Of a stretch of DNA of 64,000 nucleotides, positions 32,905 through 42,500 are shown one piece after another (the first letter of the stretch is position 1; every line of letters begins with the position of its first letter). The notes under the pieces are model-generated. The model did not search any database. It was given only the letters and a program-made list of their open reading frames with translations, and was not told the origin of the DNA. Source of the stretch: Ascoidea rubescens DSM 1968 (Eukaryota; Ascomycota; Saccharomycetes; Ascoideales; Ascoideaceae); the NCBI RefSeq assembly GCF_001661345.1, contig NW_017962913.1:1369428-1433427 (forward strand). The letters are read 5' to 3'. A program made the translations under genes and the position numbers.

Positions 32905-33424
32905 GGCAAGCTATAAATAGCGTGTTTCAGCTGCGCGCCATGGCGGCGGTGCAGCATGCGCACCAAGAGTGTCCAAGACCGCTAAGACAACAAGGCCTCT
33001 GCTGCCCGTGCGGCCTGCTTTTCAATGCCCGCTGCTGCCGCTGTCTCGCGTAGGCGTGCATCTTATCTTGCTGTTCCTGCGCTCTGGCTCTTTTCGACGG
33101 TTTGCTTCCTGCTCTTGTTTTGCTTCCTCTGTTTCTTGGTTTTCTCTTCACCTCCACCTCGTCCATCTCATGCTGCGCTTTTTCGGTCGTCTTCACCAAC
33201 CACTGGATCTTCCTCTCTTTTCGCTCGTTTTCCACCACCAGCAATTCTTCACTCCCACTCTCTCTGCTCTCCATCCTCACTATACCCACGCTGCTCACTC
33301 TTCCACTGCCTGCACCATTTCAGTCTGTTTCGCTGTTTCACTTCTCCTTTGTTTTCTGTTTTTTTGCATTTCCCTTTTTGTTCTTGTCCACTTCCATTTG
33401 GTCTGCAACTTTTGTCTCTCTTAA
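32905..33424. promoter_or_regulatory. divergent promoter between the ubiquitin protease and the DUF1765-like gene
   Basis: This is a 520-bp divergent region. TATAAATA lies immediately next to the protease ATG (about 32912-32919). A GC-rich stretch runs from inside the protease gene to about 33070, after which the sequence becomes pyrimidine-rich (C/T on the plus strand) up to the right-hand ATG. Such CT-rich leaders are usual just upstream of yeast start codons. Overlapping chance frames up to 151 codons are not supported. Confidence 0.5.
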
Positions 33425-36400
33425 ATGGAGCTCTCTTCGTTCTTTCTACCTCAAAATGATCCTTCCAACAACATCCCCAACATGAAAAAAATCGACAACA
33501 ATCTCAATAATCTCACCTCTCTAAAACACTTGACCAACAACAAAAAATCTTTCAAAATTGGAATACAAATTGACAGCAAAAAAGAAATTAAATTCAACAA
33601 CAATGATTTAATTAATACTAGCCATGATGATGATTCAACTTCGGTTTTTACTATATCAAGAAATACTTCGCTATCCTCCTCCAATAATACCGTCACCAGT
33701 CATTTTAACACCAGCACTACCGCTGATAATAATAACAATATTAATAACAACAATAGCAATAATAACAATAATAACAATAATAACAATAATAACAATAATA
33801 GCAATAATAACAATAATAACAATAATAACAATAATAACAATAATAACGATATTATTCTTAATAATGACGATTCTTCTATTAAATCTTTATTCCTATCCAC
33901 TCCTCCTTCACCTTCCGCAAACACTTTTCAAAACTACTCTCTCGATTTCAACAGCAATCCCAAAAGTTCTTCCATATTCGATAACAACATCAACACCTTG
34001 AATCTAAATGACCACTCCATTCAATTATCCCCAATCACTTCCTCCCTAGACCCTCCTCTATTGCCAAACAAAGTCCATCACAGACTACCTTCCAATTTCA
34101 ATTCAAAAAGAAGAATCTCTTCTCTACCCCTACTAAGCAGCCACTTTAATAACCCTCTAAACAACCTAAACAACCTAAACACTTCAAATTCTGATTTATA
34201 CTCTCAATCCTCTTTCAACCACATCAACACTCACACAACCACAACACCTCCTCTCTCTTTGAATAATAACAATAATAAAAATAACAACAATCACATCTCC
34301 AAAAACACAACATCCAATCCAATCACTAACGCCGACATCAAAAACGCAAATCTAAAATACTTCAAACGTATTCTCAACGACTACAAAAAACTAGATTCTG
34401 ACCTATCCAAATTTAATTCAAGAAATGGCATTCACAGAACAAACCTCCTAAGACTCTCCCTACTCTCCTTTCTACGTCTAAAAACTGACGACATCTACAG
34501 AAGAGTCCCTCTAAAATACTCCTCTTCCCCTGCCACCCAGGGCGTCCTCATCTTATCCAAATGGTGGGAAGCCTTACTCTCAGTCCTATCAAACAACAAA
34601 CACCCAGTCTCCTCTGCTGATAAAGCTGCCTACCTAGAATGTATCACCAGAATCCTACCCAGATACGAATGGAAACTAACCTCAAATTTCAACTCAAACA
34701 TGCCTTCAAACATGTACCTCACCCTCCTATCAAGAACCCTATCTTACTCTATCAATCGCTTGAATCTAAAATCAATCACCCTATCAACTTCTGCCTTTGT
34801 GGGAAAAATCTTCGCCTATTCCTTCTTTTACCTCCCCAACGTCTCAAATGCCTTGCTTTTCCTACTAAACGTCAAATCTTCCTCAATTCAATCCATCTAC
34901 AAGAAAAAATTCTTAAATTTATCCAATATCCAGCTAAATGACCTATCTTCAATCCAATCAATTTTAATTCAAAAATTCCCAAAATCAGTTCACTACCTAA
35001 TCGATTTAAATAAAATTATTAACTCTTTATCCTCAAATGGCCCTCAAACCTTTATCGCCAACACCACTACTAATTCCAATCCCCATTCCAATTCCAATTA
35101 TAATAACTATAACTATAATAACAATAATAATAGCAAAAATAATAGCAAAAATAAAAATGATAAAATTTTGAATGCCATCTCTCCACCAATCCATCCCGTT
35201 AAAGGTATCAATGATCCCACTGGCTCTTGGGTATTCAAATGGTCAAACAACAACAGCGAAGTATTTGCCTCATTCTTTCGTCACTATCTCTTCCTAATCT
35301 CAACCTTTATCGTAGACGACAACTGCTCCTTTCCAATCAACAAATCCCTAAACAATTACAACTCTCTACTTCTATCCCCGGGCTTTCTCATAATCACTGC
35401 CCATATGTATGAAATCATCACTTCAACCATCTCTCTATCCTCTTCAAAATTCAATTACCCCCAACAAAATAAATCTTCTTCAAATAAATTATCTTTGAAT
35501 AACTTCTCTCAAACCTCAAACTCAAACTCAAACTCAAACTCAAACTCAAATTCAAATTCAAATGGAATACAACTAGAAACAAGCATAACAATGTCCTTTT
35601 TAAATAACCAATCCGACATATCCCCAATCAACTCCATAACAAAACTATTTCAAATCTTACGCGATTTCCTATACAACCCCTACGATATCAATGAAAGAGG
35701 TCTAAGTAACCTATTAATCCAAAATTTACACTTCCTACTAGAAACTTATGCATCAAATGTCACATCTTATGACTTTATCAAATCTGGCATAATCCTAGAC
35801 TTAACTCAGGAATTTATACTCAACGTCTGCTCAATAGATGAAGATGACCAAAATAATGATGACAACATCCTACTCAATAACAATTTTAACCAATACATTA
35901 ATTGGGACTTTTGGATCACCGCAATAAAATCGTTACTTCGAACCTCAAATATTAATTCTCAACTAAAGGCCTTTTCTTTTTTATTTAATATATATGACTA
36001 TATTCCCAATGAATATGCCGATTATTGCGATAACCTCATGTCTTCATCTTCCTCCTATAGCAACTTGTTTAATAGTTTCAATAATTTCACTTTTAACCAA
36101 AATAATCAATTAATTAACGACCCTGATCAACATTACTCAAAATGGATCGTCAACTCAAAAGAGAGCTATAAATGGAAAATCTCAACCTGGTTATTATCTA
36201 TAAATAATTGGAAATTGTTCTTTTGCCATTGGCAACCTTTAGTAAGATCCTATTATATCCGCTTAATTGTCTGGAAATTAGCTGGCTTGTCTGATTATAG
36301 AAACTATTCCTCTTTCGATGATACTGAAGAATCAATCAAAAGAATCATTAATAATAGATTGAAACTATCTTATGATTCAATTGCTACTTTGTGTGATTGG

Positions 36401-37993
36401 GCAAAAGTTGGAGCCTGTATAACGCCGGAAATGTATTCATCCAACCCAATCTTAAATCGAAAAATAACAATCGGTCCAATTTCTTTTATTGCTGGTGGCT
36501 CATCATTATCAAATATGAATAAAGTCAACAATAACGATAATAACAATAACAACAACAGCAGTAATAAAAAAATCAACGATTACAATAATATTAATATCAA
36601 TGATAATAACAATGGCAATCACAGTTTACTGAAGGAAGATATTGAACATAGATTGATAAATACAGTTGTATTCAACGATATTGTCCCATCTGCAAGTACT
36701 AAAAACTTTAGGAAAATCCATTCATATGAAATCTTTGATGACGCAGTTTATAGTTTCTCACCTAGTTCATCTGCTTTGCAAATGGGCGTGACTGGAAGAG
36801 ATAATAACGATGAATTTTTTGGAAATAATTTTTCATCATCTCAAAGTATTTACAGTACATCAAATATGATAAGCGGCCGGTTTTCATCTAATTTTCTGAG
36901 TAATAGCACCAATCAATCAGTAAAAAGTAACAACATTCTATCATCTATTGGAGCAGCACTAAGATTCTTTAGAAGGAATAAAAATAATTATACATCATCA
37001 TCATCATCATCATCATCACCATCACCATCATCAACTTTCTCTAGTTTTGGCTCACCATCTGCCAATTTACCAATGGGTAGTTCAAGAAGTCGTATTACAT
37101 TTAGCAACTCTGCACCACTGACACCTCAGACTCAAAGAATGAGTAGAAGATTAACGTTTATAAATGGGTTTAAATCAGTTCAATCATTTGCATCTATAAG
37201 CAGTTCCCGAACCAATAGTTCTCGAACTACTAGTTCTAGATCAACAAGTCCAAGTATTTTATCATCAGGGTTTTCAACGCCATCATCGGCTACATCATTT
37301 GAAGATTTATCAACAACATCAGACGATTCTTCAAGTTTTTTGTCTAAGAAGCGTTCAGGAATTTTGGGAAATAAAACATATAAAAAATTGGGAGCGATTG
37401 CCGAATCACCAAATTCAATGAATACTATTCCATTGCCTCCAGAATTTCATAAAAAGGCACCAGATATTCCAAGACCATCATTTAAATTTCAATTGGTATT
37501 TTCGGAAGAACAGATTCAAACTCAATTGTCAATAATAAACAGCAGAAACAAAAAGTTTTTTAATGTTAATGAATTTAAACAGAATAAATTTCCAGAGTAT
37601 CCAAGTTTGCCGTTTGATAAGAAAAATAACTCGAGGTTATATGAGAATCTTGAGACGGATGATGAAGACAATGAAGATAATGAAGATAATGAAGATAATG
37701 AAGATAATGAAGATAACGAGGACAGTTATGATAGACATGGTATTATAATGAGCAATAGAAACTCACTATCAACCTATCATCAAAATCCCAAAATGTTGGA
37801 AAGGAAAACTATAATATCAATGAGCAAAATATGGGGAAATGCTGGAAAATCAATAAATGAGTGGAATGAAATTGTTGGTGAATATGAAGAATTTTTGAGC
37901 AAGTCAGCAAATAATTTTGGTAAACTGATGACGCGAAAAGCTGCTCCATTACTATTAGCAGAAGCTCCAGAGAATAAAATTAATGCATCCTGA
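33425..37993 (+). CDS. large DUF1765-like (UPF0592) protein
   Basis: Function unknown. The 1522-aa product starts with about 310 residues of Asn/Ser-rich sequence including a long poly-Asn tract near 100-140. An ordered region of about residues 311-1010 is rich in hydrophobic helices and contains RTNLLRLSLLSFLRL, VLILSKWWEALLSVL, DKAAYLECITRILPRYEW, GKIFAYSFFYLPNVSNALLF, WLLSINNWKLFFCHWQPLVR and SIATLCDWAKVGACITP. The pattern (WW, YLE.I..I..R.EW, G..FAY.FF..P.V) is what I remember of the fungal DUF1765 family. The C-terminal third is Ser-rich, probably phosphorylated, with an (EDN)n tract near 1415-1430. The ATG at 33425 follows a CT-rich leader. The family call is from memory only. Confidence 0.6.
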   Translation: MELSSFFLPQNDPSNNIPNMKKIDNNLNNLTSLKHLTNNKKSFKIGIQIDSKKEIKFNNNDLINTSHDDDSTSVFTISRNTSLSSSNNTVTSHFNTSTTADNNNNINNNNSNNNNNNNNNNNNNNSNNNNNNNNNNNNNNNDIILNNDDSSIKSLFLSTPPSPSANTFQNYSLDFNSNPKSSSIFDNNINTLNLNDHSIQLSPITSSLDPPLLPNKVHHRLPSNFNSKRRISSLPLLSSHFNNPLNNLNNLNTSNSDLYSQSSFNHINTHTTTTPPLSLNNNNNKNNNNHISKNTTSNPITNADIKNANLKYFKRILNDYKKLDSDLSKFNSRNGIHRTNLLRLSLLSFLRLKTDDIYRRVPLKYSSSPATQGVLILSKWWEALLSVLSNNKHPVSSADKAAYLECITRILPRYEWKLTSNFNSNMPSNMYLTLLSRTLSYSINRLNLKSITLSTSAFVGKIFAYSFFYLPNVSNALLFLLNVKSSSIQSIYKKKFLNLSNIQLNDLSSIQSILIQKFPKSVHYLIDLNKIINSLSSNGPQTFIANTTTNSNPHSNSNYNNYNYNNNNNSKNNSKNKNDKILNAISPPIHPVKGINDPTGSWVFKWSNNNSEVFASFFRHYLFLISTFIVDDNCSFPINKSLNNYNSLLLSPGFLIITAHMYEIITSTISLSSSKFNYPQQNKSSSNKLSLNNFSQTSNSNSNSNSNSNSNSNGIQLETSITMSFLNNQSDISPINSITKLFQILRDFLYNPYDINERGLSNLLIQNLHFLLETYASNVTSYDFIKSGIILDLTQEFILNVCSIDEDDQNNDDNILLNNNFNQYINWDFWITAIKSLLRTSNINSQLKAFSFLFNIYDYIPNEYADYCDNLMSSSSSYSNLFNSFNNFTFNQNNQLINDPDQHYSKWIVNSKESYKWKISTWLLSINNWKLFFCHWQPLVRSYYIRLIVWKLAGLSDYRNYSSFDDTEESIKRIINNRLKLSYDSIATLCDWAKVGACITPEMYSSNPILNRKITIGPISFIAGGSSLSNMNKVNNNDNNNNNNSSNKKINDYNNININDNNNGNHSLLKEDIEHRLINTVVFNDIVPSASTKNFRKIHSYEIFDDAVYSFSPSSSALQMGVTGRDNNDEFFGNNFSSSQSIYSTSNMISGRFSSNFLSNSTNQSVKSNNILSSIGAALRFFRRNKNNYTSSSSSSSSPSPSSTFSSFGSPSANLPMGSSRSRITFSNSAPLTPQTQRMSRRLTFINGFKSVQSFASISSSRTNSSRTTSSRSTSPSILSSGFSTPSSATSFEDLSTTSDDSSSFLSKKRSGILGNKTYKKLGAIAESPNSMNTIPLPPEFHKKAPDIPRPSFKFQLVFSEEQIQTQLSIINSRNKKFFNVNEFKQNKFPEYPSLPFDKKNNSRLYENLETDDEDNEDNEDNEDNEDNEDNEDSYDRHGIIMSNRNSLSTYHQNPKMLERKTIISMSKIWGNAGKSINEWNEIVGEYEEFLSKSANNFGKLMTRKAAPLLLAEAPENKINAS

Positions 37994-39526
37994 ATTATAA
38001 CATAGACTTGCTTATGGTGTGTGAAACAGTCTAATAACTCCTCATGTTTTTTTATTTTTTTAGTTTACTTTTGATCTTCTTGATCGTTAATGCTTTAATT
38101 CTTCAGTTTTTTTTGTAATATTTTAATTTTTTCCATCGTTTAATTTTTTCTTTTTCTTTTTCATTTTCATTTTCATTTTCATTTTCATTTTCGTTTTCGT
38201 TGTTTAATTTTTCAATTTTCAATTTTCACTTTTCAGTTCTTTTTGATTAACTTTTTTTGGATAACTGTAACAATAAAGATATTATTTAATAGAGCCATCG
38301 ATAAGGAATCAAACCCATAAAGTACAGATGCATGCATAGTAGCACTTTGAGACTATATTTGTTTTGCCGAGAAGTGGCAGATTTATTTAATTGTTTTTGA
38401 GTGTAGGAACTGTTATCAAGAGGAAATGGTTGGTATTTATTATTTTGTTGATTTGAAAAACATTTCTTAATCTTGCTCTCAAGAAAAAAAGAATTTACTT
38501 TCATTTCTCGTCTCCGTTCAAAGTAAGAGGATGGGGCAAAGGAGTTGTGTTATAGTGTGCTTTTTATACCTTTTTATTTTGAGGAGAAAAATGGGATGTG
38601 ATTTCTTTTTTTGTTGAATTTGCAACTACGATTTATATGCTTTAGCTAAAAAATCAGAAATTTTCGAAAGATCACAGCTGTTAAGTTGTTAAGTGGAACA
38701 GATAAGAAAAGATAACAACGGTAATTCAGGTAGGAGGGGAAACATTTGCAACAATTGTGCATTGCAGTTTCTGATAGGAAAAACAGATAACAGGAAAGGG
38801 TCTTCTACGGCCTGATCTGAGCAGGCTCAAAGCAGCTCCAGCGTGGAAATCAGAAGATAAAGCTTCTTCATTGATTTTTCACCAGATTCCTTGTTGCTTC
38901 TTCATCCAACTTCCTTACTTCTTCCCGCCAGTTCTTCTCCTGCCGAAAAACACCTACTGCACCTGCCGACGATGATCGTGTGTTGCCGACGCGTTGATAG
39001 CGAGCGCAAGCCGGCGAGCCTTGACATCACACCGTCCGCACCCGCTTGGTATGGGACTTCTGCAGCTTCTAGCGCGCCCACAGAACGGGATCCCTTCACC
39101 GCACGGAACAGGTCCAGCTGGCCATCGGACATCCGACTTGCCCCAAAAGCCGGCGAAAAAGCTGCTGGAAATCTCGATACCTGCGCCGCACTGTGATTGG
39201 CTGGTGCTTGCTCCCAGAACATCGTTGCCAGCTGAAAAGATAAGAAGCTTTCACTGCAAATCTTCCTCAACGTCTCATATAAAAGTGGCCAAAATGAAGC
39301 AGATCAGTTATTTCAACATTACTTTTTTTTTCTCATCTTCCACTTTCACTCTCACAACATCCAAATCATCCAATTCCCAATTGCTACTCTATCCAAATCT
39401 TTTTTCAAAAAGAAACTCGTTTTTTTCGTTATTTAATCCAATTCTTGCTTATCCTTTTCGACTATCAATATTCTTTTTTACACACCCTTTTTTTTCTCTA
39501 ATTGAAACAATTGACTACACACAAAC
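37994..39526. promoter_or_regulatory. DUR1,2 upstream region: GATAA cluster, GC island and TATA box
   Basis: After an AT-rich 3' flank with (TTTTCA)n repeats near 38155-38200, the right half carries GATAA boxes at 38701-38706 (GATAAG), 38711-38715, 38786-38790, 38856-38860 and 39239-39244 (GATAAG). These are the sites used by Gln3/Gat1-type GATA factors in nitrogen catabolite control. A GC-rich island spans about 38930-39200 with several CGG-type triplets and a CCAAT box (GTGATTGG near 39194). TATAAAAG at 39278-39285 lies about 240 bp before the DUR1,2 ATG. A possible 72-codon minus-strand gene at 38286-38504 is treated under findings. Confidence 0.65.
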
Positions 39527-42500
39527 ATGACAATCACAAATAACACAACTGGCTGGACTGTTCAAGAATGGAAAAAATTTCATTCGGAATCAACTCCCGA
39601 TCATTCCTATCAAGTGCTATCAGACTTGTTATCTTCTTTAGCAGTCGCTCCTGCCGATCCTGCCTGGATATCTATTTGCACCAAGTCTGAATTGAAACAT
39701 CAGTGGGCAATTTTACAATCAAAATCAGACAAACACAAATTGCCTCTATATGGTGTTCCTGTGGCCATAAAGGACAATATCGATGTCAAGGACTTTGAAA
39801 CAACTGCTGCCTGTCCAAGTTTCAAATACTCTCCAGAACGCGATTCCACTGTTGCCAAATTGCTAAAGAACGCTGGTGCCATCATCATCGGCAAAACAAA
39901 TTTGGACCAGTTTGCCACCGGCTTGGTTGGCACCAGATCTCCCTACGGAAAGACTCCCTGTGTGTTTAGTGACCAGCACGTCTCCGGCGGCTCTTCTGCT
40001 GGTTCTGCTTCGGTTGTTGCCAGAGGCCTCGTTCCGCTAGCATTGGGCACTGATACTGCAGGCTCCGGCAGAGTTCCTGCAATGTTGAACAACCTCATTG
40101 GTCTAAAACCCTCCAGAGGCTTACTAAGCTGTTCGGGTGTGGTTCCGGCGTGCAAATCCTTGGATTGTGTTTCCATCTTCTCAACCAACATCTCTGATGC
40201 TCAATTGGCCTTAGATATCTTAGCTCAACCAGACACAGAAAACGACCAATACTCCTCCTCCTTTCCCTCCAATCCTTTACTCAAATTCCCAACAACTGCT
40301 CATTCTCCTTTGAAAATCGCTGTTCCATCAGAATTACCTTGGTATGGTGAAGTTGAAAACGAATTATTGTACAAAAACGCTATACTAGATTTCAAAAATA
40401 ATCTCAATTGCCAAATTGACTCAATTGACTTTGCTCCTCTTCTCGAACTAGCAAAATGTCTTTACGAAGGTCCCTGGGTTGTTGAAAGATATGTTGCAAC
40501 AAAGGAGTTTTTCCAATCAAACCCTCCTTCTGAATCCATCGACCCTGCTGTTTCCTCAATCATTGCTTCTTCAAAAAAATTTACCGCCGAAGACTGTTTC
40601 AATTTCGAATATAAACGTCAAGCAATTTTACAAAAAGTCAATCAAATTATCTCGAAATACCCTGTCTTGATTGTTCCAACTGCTCCATTGAATCCAACTT
40701 TTGACCAAATCGCTCAACAACCAATTCAAGTCAATTCTCAACAAGGTACTTGGACTAATTTTGTCAACTTGGCCGACCTATCTGCTTTATCTATTCCCAC
40801 TGGTTTCAAAATCAATGGTTTGCCCTTTGGCATAACTCTAATTTCTCAAAAATTTAATGATTATGCTCTACTAAACTTGGCCAGTCAATACTTAAGCGCT
40901 CTCCATCCAAACAGATTCATTGGATCCCTCAAGCATAAATTAATCGGCGACGCTGATAAACTAATCTCAAATATCCCTAAACCAGATCTATCTAAATCAA
41001 TTAAATTGGCCGTTGTTGGTGCTCATTTAACTGGCTTTGAATTACACTGGCAATTGGAAATCTGTAATGCTTCCTTTATCGCTGAAACTAAATCTTCATC
41101 AAACTACAAACTCTACGCCTTGCCCAAAACTGGTCCAGTAGCAAAACCCGGCTTAAGGAGAGTAGGCCCCACTGAAAGTGGTAAAGAAATCACTCTTGAA
41201 ATTTATTCCGTTCCAATTGAAAATTTCGGAAAGTTCATCTCTTTAGTCCCTGAACCTTTAGGTATTGGCTCAGTTGAATTAAAGTCCGGTGAATGGGTCA
41301 AATCTTTCATTTGTGAAGAAATCGGCTATCTACAAAAGGGCACTAAGGATATCACAGAATATGGTGGCTGGAGAAACTATATTGAATCAACTCAAGCCTT
41401 ATCTAAAGCTAAAAAGAAACCATTTGAAACTGTTTTAGTTGCAAACAGAGGGGAAATTGCTGTGAGAATTATCAAATCTTTGAAAAAATTAGGTATTCAA
41501 TCTGTAGCTGTTTACTCTGATCTTGATAAATACGCTCAACATGTTGATGATGCTGATATCGCTGTATCATTACATGGCACAACCGCCGCTGAAACTTATC
41601 TCTCCATTGATAAAATCATCAAAGCAGCAAAATCAACCAACTCCCAAGCCATTATTCCTGGTTATGGCTTTCTCTCCGAAAATGCAGATTTTGCTGATAG
41701 ATGCGCTCAGGAAAATATCGTTTTTGTCGGTCCATCCTCAAATGCTATCAGAAAACTAGGTTTAAAGCACTCAGCCAGAGCGATTGCCGAACAAGCTAAT
41801 GTTCCTTTGGCACCAGGTTCTGGCTTAGTTAAAACTGCTGAAGAAGCAGCTTCAATTGCTGAAAAATTAGAATATCCTGTCATGGTCAAATCTACTGCCG
41901 GTGGTGGTGGTATTGGTTTGCAAAAAGTCGATTCGCCAAAAGATATTAAAAGAGTCTTTGAAACTGTTCAACATCAAGCTAAATCCTACTTTGGTGATTC
42001 GGGTGTTTTTTTGGAAAGATTCGTTGAAAATGCAAGACATGTTGAAGTTCAAATTTTAGGTGATGGTTACGGAAAAGCCATCGCTGTTGGTGAACGTGAT
42101 TGTTCTTTGCAACGTCGTAACCAAAAGGTTATTGAAGAAACTCCGGCTCCAAGATTACCTGAAAGTACTAGACAAAAGATGAGAAAAGCTGCTGAACAAT
42201 TAGCCTCTATTTTGAACTATAAATGTGCGGGTACTGTTGAATTTATCTACGACGAGAAAAGAGATGAGTTCTATTTTCTCGAAGTTAATACTCGTTTACA
42301 AGTCGAACATCCAATTACAGAAATGGTCACTGGCTTGGATTTAGTTGAATGGATGATTTTTATTGCAGCAGATATGCCTCCTGACTTTAGTCAAAAAATC
42401 GTCGTTACTGGTGCCTCAATGGAAGCAAGACTTTATGCAGAAAACCCAGTAAAAAGCTTCCAACCATCTCCAGGTCAATTAACAGACGTTACCTTTCCTG

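Noticed and set aside
32927-33485. Frames of 123-151 codons between the protease and the DUF1765-like gene
   Set aside because: Explained by the GC island and the pyrimidine-rich leader (Leu/Phe/Ser-rich translation).
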